This document shows positions 22,668 to 34,449 of a stretch of 64,000 nt of DNA, piece after piece (within the stretch, counting starts at the first letter, position 1; every line of letters starts with the position of its first letter). The position numbers were made by a program, and so were the translations under genes. Under the pieces are notes generated by a model. The model saw nothing but the letters and a program-made list of their open reading frames with translations, ran no database searches and was not told the DNA's origin. Source of the DNA: Hevea brasiliensis (Eukaryota > Streptophyta > Magnoliopsida > Malpighiales > Euphorbiaceae); assembly GCF_030052815.1 (NCBI RefSeq), contig NC_079505.1, positions 77,694,351-77,758,350 on the forward strand. Reading direction: 5' to 3'.

Positions 22668-23023
22668 TGTAACGCCATTGCTCCAACCACTAGAGGAATT
22701 TTTCGCTTTGGCCCACCCCATCTTGAGCCTCACGATTTTGTCCCATAGGTAGAATTGAGAACTTTTCAGGAAGTCACCCATCCTAGCATTTCTCTAAAGC
22801 GAGCATGCTTAACCCCGAAGTTCTTCTAACTCTCCAGGCCATTCTACCAAAAGGTGCCCCTAGTAATTAGTTTTCCCCATTTAAGTGTATGATTCGATTC
22901 ATTCCTATGCCTCGCATTCCACTACCCTAGGTAGCCTTGTTATCCTAGAAGCTTGCCGGGAGTTTGCTCTCTTATACTGCTCCCTGCCCTCATCTGACCA
23001 CCTTCCCGGGTCGGGTCGTCACA
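22668..23023 (-). repeat. Cassandra 5' LTR (right)
   Basis: 356 bp, TGTAACGCC...GGGTCGTCACA on the plus strand. It holds the second 5S-like segment. On the minus strand it is the upstream LTR, so its 5S-like promoter would start the element transcript. Confidence 0.9.
22759..22826 (-). promoter_or_regulatory. 5S-rRNA-like internal promoter in right LTR
   Basis: The minus strand has GGTTAAGCATGCTCGC (A-box-like) and GGATGGGTGACTTCC (intermediate element plus C box). The C box has one visible change from the GACCTCC of the left copy. Confidence 0.85.
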
Positions 23024-24080
23024 TGCATCCATACAAAGCTCTCTAGGTTTTGATCCACCATATTGACAATTTGGACCCAACAATCCCTAAAGGATATTTT
23101 AGGAAAGAGAAAGTATTCTTAAGGGATAGTTCAGCCAAACCTCTACTATGAAAAGGCAATCAAAGAATATGTGTTTTATCATTTCATCTAATGACTATTT
23201 TAGAAGGCAAGCAATCCCATAAATAAGACCATAAGAAAATGGAGAGCTTACTTGAGAGAGCTTTTCATTATAGGCAGGAAGGAGGGGCCAAGCCTTGCAA
23301 TTTGAGAATTATAACGTTGTAAGTCACATAATACCCTAATTTTATTGTATAAGACTCATGACTTGTAAAGTGCCAAACAATGTGGTCAAGCAGTTGAAAT
23401 AATTTTATCCAGAGAGTTAAAACATGCTTTAAGTCTTCTTCAACAAAGTTTGCCTGCAACGTACCAACTTTCCATGAGTGATTAAAAGGATCCATAAGCT
23501 AGGCAAGCCACAAAATGGAAGGATCATGATCCACTCGAGCTGAGGGACATCGAGGGAAGATTTAAGGAATTTAGTAGTCAATCTTACAAAAGTAGATTGA
23601 TCATTATTGGATTGCCATCTAATGCCTCTAACAAGAACTTTTTGACCCCATAAAAGACTTTGTCAACCCCAAGTTGCTCTATTGGCATTCAAGAAGGATG
23701 TGTAAGGAAAATATTTTCCTTTTAGCAACCTTGTAAGCAAGGAAACGGGACTAATACAATTCTCCATCCTTGCGTAGCTAGCAAAGACATATTAAAAGCC
23801 TCTAAATCTCTGAACCCTAAACCTCCAAACTTCTTTGGCTTGCATAATTGGTTCTAAGTGACCTAGTGCATCCTTCTTTCATCATTTTTCTAACCCACCA
23901 AAAATTGGCTAGCATACTATTAACTTGCCTAAAATAGAAGAGGACAATTTAAAACAAGACATAGTATAAATGGGGATAGTGGTAGCTACTGATTTGATGA
24001 TAATTTTCTTCCCTCCTTTGGATAAAAGATTTTCCTTCCACCCCTCAGTTTTTCTTCTGAATGCAATATCTAATATGATC

Positions 24081-24590
24081 AAATACTTGGCGTTTAGCCT
24101 TGTGAGTGTGTGTGTGTGTGTCCATATATATATATTATCTTAACGGAATTTTATAGAGAAATTAATGAAAATGCAAGAAAAATTTTTTTTGTCCGAGGTT
24201 TGATTGTACCATATAAAATATAATAAATATCAGGGTTGGAGGGAGGGGGTTTAGTGCTGGCCATGGCTTTCCCAACCCTTTAAAGCTTTCTAATGTGTGT
24301 GTGTGCGCGTGTGCGTGTGTGTTCTTAAACAAAATTTTTTGATTTTAGTTATTGGTTCCCCAAATAATTTTTATTGCTTTATTATGATATAGATATTATG
24401 AAATATTTGAATTTTTTTTATTATATATTCAACAAATTTTTATCGTATTGGCACACTCATTTTTTTTTTCTAGTTTTGATTATACTCTATTATGTTATTT
24501 TTTGAATATATAACATTGATTTCTTTCAAAATGAATAAAAAATAGTGTAATTGATTTTTTAAATTAATTTTATATTTAACATTAACCCAG
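24081..24590. other. Intergenic with TG microsatellites
   Basis: (TG)n at about 24103-24120 and a (TG/CG)n tract at about 24294-24321. No coding signal. Confidence 0.6.
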
Positions 24591-25252
24591 TGGCAGAACT
24601 AAAAATTTTATTTAGCGGAGTTGTTTATTTAATTAGTCAATTTTAGGTACATGTACGTGTGTGTATAATTTTTAGTAATTAAAATTTGAAAGAATTGTAA
24701 ATAAAAAAATTTCAAAAAATAAATTTTAATAATCAAGACATTTTACAATTGTTTTAATACATGAAGATATTAAAATGATGATTGCAAATTAAGATTTTCT
24801 TATTATTTATGTTATTTACTATAATTTAAACATAAAATATTTTTATGTGTGTCTCAAACTTTTATATATCATTTAAAATATTAGAAACAAAATTTTATAA
24901 ATAAATTATATTTTTTTTTAAAAAATAAATTACATAATTACTTAATTTTTTTATATATATTAATTAAAAATATAAATCAACCTGATTTTAATTTTTTCTA
25001 ATTTTAATGAAAATTTATTGAAAATTATTATATATACATGTATATTTTTTAAATTTTCGTTTATAAAATTGAGTGGATCAATTTATCATATTTAAAAGCA
25101 TGTAGCTTCATCATTATATAGACCTCCTAAAAAAAATTTCTGATTTTGCATTACATTTAGTGTTTTCATTTTGTAAATAATATGTATATGCAGATACAAA
25201 TATGTTCATTTTGTAATTATTTTTACCCCTTTATTTAAAAATTTTTGGCTTC
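24591..25252. mobile_element. Candidate TIR element (MITE-like)
   Basis: The left end reads AGTGGCAGAACTAAAAATTTT. The reverse complement of the right end reads AGTTGCGAAGCCAAAAATTTT, so about 20 bp are inverted with a few mismatches. This terminal type (GTGGCGGAGCC-like) is common in plant repeats. The interior is AT-rich and non-coding. I could not find a target duplication, so the borders are approximate. Confidence 0.5.
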
Positions 25253-26207
25253 GCAACTATTCATATAGGTTAATGACCTAATATTGAATATCTATATATC
25301 TTGTGACTTTACACTTTAATACATGAGGAACTGTAGTTTAATTTGTGTCAGTTTGATATTTAATGTTTTGTTTCGTTAACAAATATAGTCAAATCATTAA
25401 ATCATTAATTACCATTAAATGATGCTAATGGGTAAATATGTAGCATCGAAGTGATGACACATGGCAGATGGAATGCTTATGTGGCGAACATATGGTGCTA
25501 ACATATCGCCCATATGTTGCCATGTATTCAAGATGTAAACGCGACATATTTACTATATCAGCACCATTTAATGGTAATTAATAATTTATACTACACTTGT
25601 TGCTAACGGAGAAAAACATAGAATATCAAATTAACAAAAATTAAACCACAATCCCTTGTCTATCAAAGCACAATACCATATGTTATTATTATTTTTTTAA
25701 TTTTCTCAAAATAAAATTACCATATATTTATAATTTTACTATAAGTGTGAAAAAAATTTTCTAACAATAATAAAATAATAGATATGAAAACATTCACATA
25801 TTAGTATATTATATTAAACTAATAGAATTATAATATTAATTACTGTAAAAATTTTAAATTTAAATAGTTAAATTAGTATTTAATTGTTACATATATAATT
25901 TAAATAATTATGTTTTGATATATATAAATAATTTTCAATTTGATTTAGGTCAATATGATTTTGGTTTGATTTTTAATAAAAAATTCAAATTAAACTAAAA
26001 TAATAAAACAAATTTAATTCTATATGATTTTAATCAGTTTAATATAAATTTTCAGTTGGATTTGAGAATTCTAAAACCTGTGCACATCTCTAAAAATGGA
26101 AAGGTGTTCTAATCGCGGCTGAAATTGACCAAAGAAGTAAACCTCGATTAAAAGCTTTTTTGTGAACTTTTCAAGATGAGTCTTACCTGCTAAGAAAACC
26201 CAAACAC
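25253..26207. other. AT-rich upstream region of the IST1-like gene
   Basis: No gene. Near 25915-26092 there is an AT-rich repeat ending in CCTGTGCACATCTC, similar in kind to the repeat near 16370. The region nearest the gene becomes less AT-rich and contains the TATA box listed separately. Confidence 0.5.
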
Positions 26208-26213
26208 TATAAA
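26208..26213 (+). promoter_or_regulatory. Probable TATA box of the IST1-like gene
   Basis: TATAAA in the context CACTATAAAGGG, 79 bp before the ATG at 26287. This leaves room for a leader of roughly 45-50 bases. Position-based inference. Confidence 0.5.
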
Positions 26214-26286
26214 GGGCTTAAGAATGCGATCTCTTCAAACAACAAAACATCCCATAAAATTTAGTAGAAGGAGATAGTTAAGCAGC

Positions 26287-27853
26287 ATGGGAAAGAAGCT
26301 TGATGCTATTCTCGGAAGAACCTTCAAGACCTCAAAATTCAAACCACTTGTCAATCTTGCTACCTCTCGCCTTGAAGTTTTCAAGAACCAACGCCAAGTC
26401 AGGTGCAATCAAGCTCGCTCTGATGTGCTTCAGCTTCTTCAACAAGGCTACCATGAACGCGCTCTTCTTCGTGTAACATTTTTTTTTCTCTTTCTTTTTG
26501 ACATACCTGCAACTTTTTGTTTATTGAATTGATCCTATACCATTTTGCATAAAAATTTGGCTTGTATTTAACAGGTTGAGCATGTGATCAAAGAGCAGCA
26601 TATGTTGGATGTGTATGTTATGTTGGAAGGATACTGCAATCTCTTAGTTGAAAGAGTCCACCTCATTGATCAGAAGAGGTTGGTGTTTTATTTGTTTATT
26701 TTTCCAATTTTCATATGTTGCTTATCAGGATAAACGTTTTTGATATTGGGTTGCAGAGTGTGCCCTGACGAACTGAAGGAGGCAGTTTCAAGTTTGCTTT
26801 ATGCGTCTTCCAGATGCGGAGATATCCCAGAGCTTCAGGAAGTCCGCAATGTTTTCACTTCTTGGTATGGGAAAGAATTTGCTGCTCGTGCTATTGAATT
26901 GCGAAATAATTGTGGAGTCAATCCTAAGGTAACTTCCATCTTAAGAATCAGTCAGAAATCTTGAATAGGAATAAAATTTACTGACACAGGACATGCATTC
27001 ATTTACAAGTTGCTGAGTCGATTATCATAACTTGCATTGTCTTGGGTTCCTGCAGATGATACAAAAGCTATCAACCAGGCAGCCAGGCTTGGATAGCCGA
27101 ATGAAGGTCCTCAAGGAGATCGCCTCAGAGAACAACATTGTTGTGCAACTCGAGGAAGCCTACCTTGCAAATGAGGTATGCACGCTTAATCAAGAACATT
27201 ATTTGCATCAATTTCAGTATTATAATATGGCACTAAACATATGAACAATCTAGGAAAAACTGGATGTGAGAAAGAAGAAGCCAACTAATTCAGGTAGCCC
27301 TTTGCGGTTTGGCAACTTGCAAATTTCACCTGAAGAGATAAAAAAGGATGCCTTCGGTGGTTCAATTAAGGCAAATAAGAAGTATAGGGATGCAGTTGAT
27401 GCAGCTCAAGATGCTTTTAAGTTCTCAGCCAATGCAGCTGCTGCTGCAAGAGCGGCTGTGGAACTCTGTCGATATGATCCCCATGATCCTGACAATGATA
27501 ACAGTCCCAATATTCGAGGAAAAAAGGTATCAGATAAGGATGAGTCCATGAAACTTGAATCTGAACACAGAGTTTATGTAATCCACCAGGAAAATGAGAC
27601 TACAAATAAATTAGCAGAGCAGAGGTGGTCAGCATCTTCTTCCACTTCAAATTCAGGTTCAGTTCAAGAAGATTTGAGGGTGAATTCAATGTCCCTGGAT
27701 GCAGAGCACCTAATCAAGCAGTTGGAGAAGGATATAGTTTTTGATAGTGATAATGAAACTCATTATTCAGGTTCCAATATAAGGTCTGGAAAGGTCAAAG
27801 GAGAGGTCCAGGCAGCTGAGAAAAAATACCGTCAATCATTCAAGCTGTTCTAA
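26287..27853 (+). CDS. ISTL: IST1-like protein (ESCRT-III associated)
   Basis: Five exons: 26287-26472, 26575-26678, 26757-26928, 27056-27175, 27254-27853, all with GT..AG borders and continuous phase, giving 393 residues. The N-terminal part (about 10-180) is the IST1 domain: basic start GKKLDAILGRTFKTSKFKPL, RQVRCNQARSDVLQLLQQG, ARAIELRNNCGVNPKMIQKLS, LKEIASENNI. IST1 proteins bind ESCRT-III partners and regulate VPS4 recruitment in multivesicular body sorting. The C-terminal part is low-complexity and plant-specific, with an alanine-rich helix (FKFSANAAAAARAAVEL near 245) and acidic and serine-rich stretches. An AATAAA lies at 28055-28060. The reading frame is intact. I infer it is functional. 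Confidence 0.93.
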
Positions 27854-29212
27854 ACAGAGAGAAGGGACCTGTTTCTGTCAGGAACAAAGCGGTGCGTAGA
27901 TACTGAGAAGCATGAGCATATTAAGTTTGCTTGCGAGTTTAGCTGATTAAATGGCCTTTTTATTCTCCCGGTTTTCTTTATGTAAACTTTTTTTTTTTTG
28001 GTATTCTTTTGTCAGTGTTGAAAATTTTTTAAAGTTAAAAAGATAAATGCAACTAATAAAGTGTGTTTAAGTTTGCACCTCAAAATTTGAGGAGGATTCT
28101 CAACAAATAGAAATGAAGCTCACCAATACCTTCATGCTGATATCTAGGATTCCCTGGAACCAGTACTATATCATTTTTGTCGACAGTTCACCAGTTAAGA
28201 ATAAGGTAGCCACATGATGACGAGCCAACTTTAATATAAAGGATAATACTGTTAGGCATTGGAGAATTGTGGCCACTGGGATCCATCGTGGATTAAAAAC
28301 ATTAATATTTTAAATTTACCTGTGAATCTAGTCTGGACAAAAAATTTTCATGTTCAATGCATTGTGAAAGCTATTCAAATGCAATCTAGATATCCTACCT
28401 TGTTCCAAGCCATTTGTTTCCGAATAAAATTGATTTTATTCAATTTACACGTATTAAAAGTGAATATGACCTTTTTCACAAGTAAGAGTTGGATTGCGGG
28501 AGTATCAGGGACATATATGATTCTATTTATAAGTGTATTTGCATCGGTCTGACTTCTAATAGGAGCGATTGGCGGGAAAGAAAGGACCGAATTTTTCTTT
28601 GGGTTTCTTGACTCTACTAGGATGCGCTTCATCAAGATCTTTACTTGATCAATTTGAAAAGTTTTAGAACGAAAACTGATTATTGAAAAATCAAAAGATA
28701 GCCTGTACATGAAGGAGTTCATGTTGTGCTTGAAAAGTAAAAGCTAATCATTGTTAATTGTTTCAAAAAGTAATTCTGTACAAAAAATATAAAATTTGTG
28801 CTTAATTCAAAACAAAATTACTTGCTGAGAAAATATAAATATATGCAAAAAGTGTAAATAAGAGATTTGAGAAATTAAAAGACTGATTTACTTGAAAATG
28901 TAAATATTTACAGAAAATTATAAACTTGCTTACTAAAATAATTAAAGAGCTGATTTACAAGAATTATAATATCAACAATAAATTGTAAATTATATTGAAA
29001 ACTGAAAAAATTGTTTACGATAATGGAAATATTTGTAGAGGAGAAGTAAATTGATTGTTTGAATTGAAAATAAAAGACTAAAATTGAAACTAATATAAGA
29101 CTGAAATGTAAAAGATTGCTTGAAAATATAAAAAAATTATTGAATTAGAGAAAAATTGAGCTAAGACATCCTTATAGGCGAAGCTCTGCGTGGTGGCCAA
29201 GTATGATGGTTA
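27854..29212. other. 3' flank of the IST1-like gene and intergenic DNA
   Basis: The 3' UTR probably ends near 28080. From 28250 to 28740 base composition is less AT-rich, and overlapping open frames exist on both strands (28259-28552 plus, 28375-28722 minus) that I cannot match to a family. From 28745 to 29165 the sequence is loosely self-repetitive, with recurring GATTTACTTGAAAATGTAAA-like words. No supported gene. Confidence 0.5.
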
Positions 29213-29755
29213 TAAGGGGTGAGCATATTTTGGTTCAAACTGAAAAATCGAACTGAACCAATTTGGTTCAATCGGTTCAGTTTTAAAATTTAATCACTTC
29301 GGTTCGTTTTTATATTATAAAAATTTCAATTATTTTGGTTCGATTCGATTTTGAGGAGAAAAAAATAGGTTAAACCGAGCTGAACAGAATAATAATTTTA
29401 TATATTCAAATCAAACCAAATTGAACCGAAATGATTTTTGAATTGATTTATTTTTATGGAGAATATATGAATTATATTTAATTTTATAAATGTTAATTAT
29501 TTAATTTCATTGATTAATGGTTATTAGGTTCAAATCAAAGTCAAAATTAGACCAAATAACTTAAAAATAAAGTTTAAATTAAAAAATCAATAAAAAATAA
29601 AACCAATCAGTTTAAATCAAACCGAACCTAAATAGAGCGGTTCAGTTCGATTCAATTTTTCACCTATTTAGGTTCGGTTTGGTTTCTAATATATGTAATT
29701 CGGTTTTTATAATTTAATTCGGTTCTGTTCGGTTCGAACTGAATACTCACTCCTA
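29213..29755. mobile_element. hAT-like MITE, copy 1
   Basis: Ends AAGGGGTGAGCATAT and (reverse complement) AGGAGTGAGTATTC are imperfect inverted repeats. The body is rich in CGGTT/AACCG words, so it can fold over its whole length. It is homologous to 36539-37083. An imperfect 8-bp duplication (GATGGTTA left, AGTGGTTA right) is consistent with hAT-type insertion. Confidence 0.7.
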
Positions 29756-30570
29756 GTGGTTACCACTTCCACCACTTGACCCTTTTTTCTCTCCATTAGC
29801 CCACTTTGCAATCTCCTGTAACCACTTGTTAACCACTTTCGTCCACTAACACCACTATACCATAATTGCCTGTAACCACCCACAACTCTCATAACCACCT
29901 ACTCACACCACTTTGTCCACTTGCTCACCACTCCACTTTATACTTATACCTACTTGTACAGATAATTATTTAATTAAATTGGCTTCACGTAATTAATATC
30001 TACTGATTGTTGGTCTTTTATCGGCTTGAGTTACAGGCTTAATTATATTAAATTGACAATTTAATTTAATATTTCAGATCCATTAAGTAATTAGAGTTTA
30101 AAAAATTAAAATTAAATTGTGGTGAAAATACTATTTAAACTAAATGACTGCACCTAGGGCAAAATTTGGAAAGTAAAATTGATTGAAAGTAAACTAACTG
30201 GGATAAAAAAGCACAACCCTGCTCCTTACAAGGATGCAGAATCTACATACTTTGTAGTGTTTTATGTCTAGAAAAATACTAGACCATTTGCATGCCTAAA
30301 TAATTGCCTGAGCGCGTAACTTGTTCGTTGTTGTATAAAGTCACTGTCCTCTGGTCCGCTTCTTAGTTCTTAGCATGCTGCAGCATGTACAGTAAGATTT
30401 TGCTCGATAATATTAATTATTGTAGATATCAAAATCAATTTTTTTAATATGGTAGGGTGTTAATTAAAATTTATAGGGCATTATTACTTATTAAACAAAT
30501 TAAAATTAATTTTTTTAATGTGATTTCATATTAATTAATATTTATTTTAATTAAAATAAACTATTGTATG
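29756..30570. other. Intergenic DNA
   Basis: First part (29760-29935) is rich in CCAC/ACCAC words (CACTTCCACCACTTG, AACCACCCACAACTC), a degenerate simple repeat. The rest is AT-rich. GTATG at 30566-30570 is the left target duplication of the following copia element. No gene seen. Confidence 0.55.
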
Positions 30571-30807
30571 TGTTAAATAACTTTAAGCAAAGAAACTGAA
30601 CTATGAATACTCACAATTGGATTTCTAATCTGCAATCATAACCAGTACAGACTTGGCTATATATAGCCTTACAATGACTAAAAACACACTAAATCAATAA
30701 ATCACAAGAAATTAGGACTCCCTAAGGAATAGAACTTCCCTAAAGAATAGGTCCATTATCTAACAGAAATTATTTCAACAGAACATAAAGACTAAAACTT
30801 CCTAACA
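30571..30807 (-). repeat. Copia 3' LTR (left)
   Basis: 237 bp, plus-strand ends TGTTAAATAAC and CTTCCTAACA. It contains the perfect 14-bp palindrome GGCTATATATAGCC (30655-30668), whose TATATATA core is the likely promoter box. Confidence 0.93.
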
Positions 30808-30841
30808 AAACCCTCCCTTAAACTTATTCTTGGTTAAAGAA

Positions 30842-32419
30842 TTAATTTAAATTAGAGACATCACAGACACCAAGTTTCCTGCGTAAATTCTGAAAGACTT
30901 CCAACTTGAGAGGCTTCATGAATAGATCAGCAAGCTGATCATGAGTGCTGCAGAACAACAAGTTTACAGTCCCTTCTTTTGTAAGATCTCTGAGGAAGTG
31001 GAACCTTACCCTGATGTGCTTTGATCGCCCATGTAGAACTGGATTCTTTGAAAGCTTAATAGTAGAAGTATTATCACACATGAGTTTTGTCCCTTCCTTT
31101 TGTGAATGTCCGATCTCACTGAGTATCCGTCTCATCCAAATAGCTTGACATGCGCACGCAGCCGCAGCTACAAACTCTGCCTCTGTTGTTGATAAGGTGA
31201 CTATGGGTTGCTTTCTAGAAGACCATGCTACAGCTCCTCCATTCATCATAAACACATAACCTGATGTGCTTTTGCTGTCCTCCATATCGCCAGCATAATC
31301 ACTGTCTGTATACCCAATCAATTCACCATCTCCAATTTTCTTATAGAAAATTCCATAACCAGTTGTGCCTTTCAAATATCGCAAGACCTTTTTCAAAGCT
31401 GCAAAATGCAATTGTGTTGGACATGCCATGAAACGGCTAATCAAGCTTACTGCAAACATTAAATCAGGTCGTGTGGCAGTCAGATACATTAGACTACCCA
31501 CAATTTGCTTGTACACTGTTGCATCCACTGCAATGCCTTCTTTATCTTTGCCAATCTTCTGTCCAGGAACAATTGGATTACACACAGGATTGAAATTTTC
31601 TACCTCAAAACGCTTTAAAACCTCAGCAGCATACTTCCTCTGAAAAATAAAAATGCCATCTGATCTTTGTAGAACTTCAATTCCAAGGAAATATCTCATT
31701 TGACCGAGATCAGTCATATCAAATTCACTCTTCATAGAACATTTAAATTCTCCCAACATTAATTCATCATTACTAGTGAACAATAGATCATCAACATATA
31801 CACTTACAAGCAGAATTTTACCTCCCTTTCTTTTGACAAACAGAGTGTGTTCACTTGAGCTGCTTTGAAATCCTTCCTTGACAAAATAAGCTTCAATTCG
31901 ACTGAACCAAGCTCTAGGAGCCTGTTTTTGCCCGTAGAGTGCTTTGTTCAGCTTGTACACTTGCTGTTCACTCCCTTTCTTAACATAGCCTTTTGGTTGC
32001 TCAATAAAGACATCTTCTTTTAATTCACCATGCAGAAAGGCTGATTTAACGTCCAGTTGATAAATTATCCAGCCATTTTGAGCCGCAAGAGCTATAATCA
32101 TCCTTACAGTATCCATTCTGGCGACCGGAGCAAAAACCTCAGTGTAATCAACCCCATGCTTTTGTGTGTAACCTTTCACGACTAACCTTGCTTTGTACTT
32201 GTCTATCTCACCAAGTTCATTTAATTTGGTCTTGTAAATCCATTTTACTCCTATTTTCTTTGCTCCAGCAGGTAGATCTACAAGCTGCCAAGTCTGATTC
32301 CTTTCGATAGAGTCAATCTCTGCATCCATGGCCAATCTCCATTTTAAACTCTTTACAGCATCTTCATAGTTTACAGGATCTGTCATTGATAAAAACGCAA
32401 AGTTAATATCATCTTCCAT
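30842..32419 (-). CDS. Copia reverse transcriptase and RNase H
   Basis: 525 uninterrupted codons. RT blocks in order: [63 protein letters not shown], and YVDDLLF (catalytic aspartates). RNase H follows: GYTDSDYAGDMEDSKSTSG, SRKQPIVTLSTTEAEF, SKHIRVRFHFLRD. Length and order match the pol C-terminal part of plant copia. It has no natural start: the frame continues from integrase upstream, from which it is separated by one frameshift near 32500. All visible catalytic motifs are intact. Confidence 0.93.
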   Translation of the reverse strand: MEDDINFAFLSMTDPVNYEDAVKSLKWRLAMDAEIDSIERNQTWQLVDLPAGAKKIGVKWIYKTKLNELGEIDKYKARLVVKGYTQKHGVDYTEVFAPVARMDTVRMIIALAAQNGWIIYQLDVKSAFLHGELKEDVFIEQPKGYVKKGSEQQVYKLNKALYGQKQAPRAWFSRIEAYFVKEGFQSSSSEHTLFVKRKGGKILLVSVYVDDLLFTSNDELMLGEFKCSMKSEFDMTDLGQMRYFLGIEVLQRSDGIFIFQRKYAAEVLKRFEVENFNPVCNPIVPGQKIGKDKEGIAVDATVYKQIVGSLMYLTATRPDLMFAVSLISRFMACPTQLHFAALKKVLRYLKGTTGYGIFYKKIGDGELIGYTDSDYAGDMEDSKSTSGYVFMMNGGAVAWSSRKQPIVTLSTTEAEFVAAAACACQAIWMRRILSEIGHSQKEGTKLMCDNTSTIKLSKNPVLHGRSKHIRVRFHFLRDLTKEGTVNLLFCSTHDQLADLFMKPLKLEVFQNLRRKLGVCDVSNLN

Positions 32420-32454
32420 GTTGACATCCTCTTCCTCGGATAAACCTTCTCCAG

Positions 32455-34449
32455 TTACATAATCAGTTGTCCATATAGGTGGACGCCTTGTTCGCCTCCC
32501 TTAAGGTGATTCGATTCATTAGTTGATGTAGTAGATTCAGCAGAGATAGCTACAGATTCCTTGGAATTTTCTACAGTACCAGTGCTAGTTTGTGTTTCTT
32601 CTTTTCCTGGAATTTCGATGCTTTCTTCCCAAATCAGATCTGCTTCTTTGTCATATTTTTCCCACTCCCACTTCTTGTCTTCCACAAACACTACATCACG
32701 GCTCACGATAATTTTCTTTTCAGCTGGATTAAATAATCTGTACCCTTTGGATTCATTGCTGATTCCGAATAATACACAAGCCACGCTTTTGTCTTCAAGC
32801 TTCGTTCTTTTAGCATCTGGGATATGAACATACCCGATGCATCCAAAAACTCGGAAATAATCTACAGCTGGTTTTACTTCACTCCAAGCCTCCTCAGGCG
32901 TCATGTCTTTTACCGCAAGTGTGGGAGAGCGATTTAAGACATGATTTGCCCACATAACTGCTTCTGGCCAAAATTTCTTGGGCACACCTTTATCAGATAA
33001 CATAGCTCGAACCAGATTCATCACCGTTCGATTTTTGCGCTCTGCGACTCCATTCTGTTGTGGAGTGTATGCAGTGGTTAGTTGTCTCTTAACCCCATGA
33101 CTCTTGCAAAAATCACTGAATTCTGCTGAATTGAACTCCCCTCCTCTATCAGTTCTTAAGCATTTTATGTGCATTCCTGTTTCTGTCTCTACAAGATTCT
33201 TGAAACACTTGAAGAGATAAAATGTTTCTGACTTTTCTACCAGAAAATACATCCAGGCCTTTCGTGAAAAATCATCTATAAAACACAATAAATACCTTTT
33301 TCCACTGCTTGATGATGGAGAAATTGGACCACATAAATCTGCATGTATCAAACCCAATTTTTCTGAGGCTCTCCAGGAACTTGATTTTGGAATTGGAGTT
33401 CGATGCTGTTTTCCTTTCATACATGCGTCGCAAGTGCTGTTTGGTTCCTCAATTTGTGGCAGACCCTCCACCATGTTTTTGTTCTTTAAGGTACGAAGAC
33501 CTTTGTAGCTGAGATGGCCATATCGTTGGTGCCACAGAGCAGATTGATCCGAATTAGAAGCTTGGAGGCACTTACTCATTCTTGCTTTTGACATTTCTGC
33601 TAGCAGAATAAACATGCGGTTAGCACTCATAATTGATTCTGCAATTTTCCCTTTCTGTGGATGAAAAACACTACATGTTCCATTTTTGAATAACACTGCA
33701 CCTCCCTTTTCTTGAAGTTGTCCAACACTCAAGAGATTGTTTTTGAGTTCTGGTGCCCAAAAAACATCCTCAACAGTGTAACAGTTTCCCTGCAGTACTA
33801 TTTTGACACTTCCAATACCAGAAACTTCCATCCTTGTATTGTTTCCAAGCTTGACACTGTGCCTGAATGTAGTGTCTAAGCTTGAAAACATATGTTCATC
33901 ACCAACCATGTGATTTGAGCAACCAGAATCCAAGAACCATGCGTCATTTCTGTTTGCTTCATGTTGTTCAACATAAGCCATTAGTAGTAGCTCGTCTTCT
34001 TCATCCAGCTCTGCATAGTTTGCTTCATTTTTCTGAGGACATTCATACTGAAAATGTCCCAAATCATGACATCTGTAGCATTCAACTGTAGCTTTGTTGA
34101 AAGTTGCTCTACCTCTTCCACGCCCCCTTCCTCTGGAACTGCCTCTTCCTCTATTGCTTGTGTTTGATCGACCTTCTATTTTTAAAACCTGATCTTCACC
34201 ACTGTTGCTGGGCCGACGAAATTTCTGCTCATGTACCACTAATGAGCTTTGCAACTCATCAATAGACATAGTATCTGTATCCTTGGATTCTTCTATAGAC
34301 ACAACAACATAAGTGAATTTATCTGTAAGGGTGCGCAGAATTTTTTCCACAATCTTCTTATCTGGCATCTCTTCTCCATTGCTTCTCATTTTGTTTGCAA
34401 CCAACATCACCCGAGCAAAATATTCTGTAATCGTCTCTTCATTCTTCAT
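32455..34449 (-). pseudogene. Copia gag C-terminus, protease and integrase
   Basis: 664 codons. The gag end carries one CCHC zinc knuckle (CYRCHDLGHFQYEC, about residues 124-137) after an RGRG-rich stretch. The protease active site is in WFLDSGCSNHM. Integrase has the HHCC region (LWHQRYGHLSYKGLRTL ... CDACMKGKQH) and the DDE core (HADLCGPI, LRTDRGGEFNS, TPQQNGVAERKNRT). The frame ends in TGA at 32455, after a shift near 32500 that cuts it off from RT. The first residue at 34449 lies inside gag, not at its real start. Confidence 0.9.

Larger units (their letters stand above)
22239..23023 (-). mobile_element. Cassandra-type TRIM retrotransposon
   Basis: A 785-bp element with two 356-bp LTRs (22239-22594 and 22668-23023) and only 73 bp inside. 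A primer binding site on the minus strand lies next to the right LTR. A perfect 5-bp target duplication TGCAT flanks it (22234-22238 and 23024-23028). Both LTRs carry a 5S-rRNA-like segment, the hallmark of Cassandra. It has no coding capacity and depends on other elements for movement. It sits inside a decayed LINE, so it is younger than that LINE. Confidence 0.93.
21600..24080 (-). pseudogene. LINE (L1-type) ORF2 3' part, decayed
   Basis: Reading the minus strand from about 24080 downward gives the end of a plant LINE reverse transcriptase (GWKENLLSKGGKKIIIKSVA, IPIYTMSCFKLSSS). Then come the zinc-binding reverse-transcriptase-associated region ([22 protein letters not shown]) and, near 21700-22050, an RNase H-like domain (VKINFDVRVSSRAKSGASIAI, then EANTAAHSLA). 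Many stops and frameshifts make it a fossil. The Cassandra TRIM at 22239-23023 splits it. The upstream endonuclease and RT core are absent. Confidence 0.8.

Noticed and set aside
22329..22826. 5S rRNA genes
   Set aside because: The 5S-like segments lie inside two LTRs of one element, are incomplete and diverged, and are not in a tandem 5S array. They are the Cassandra promoter, not rRNA genes.
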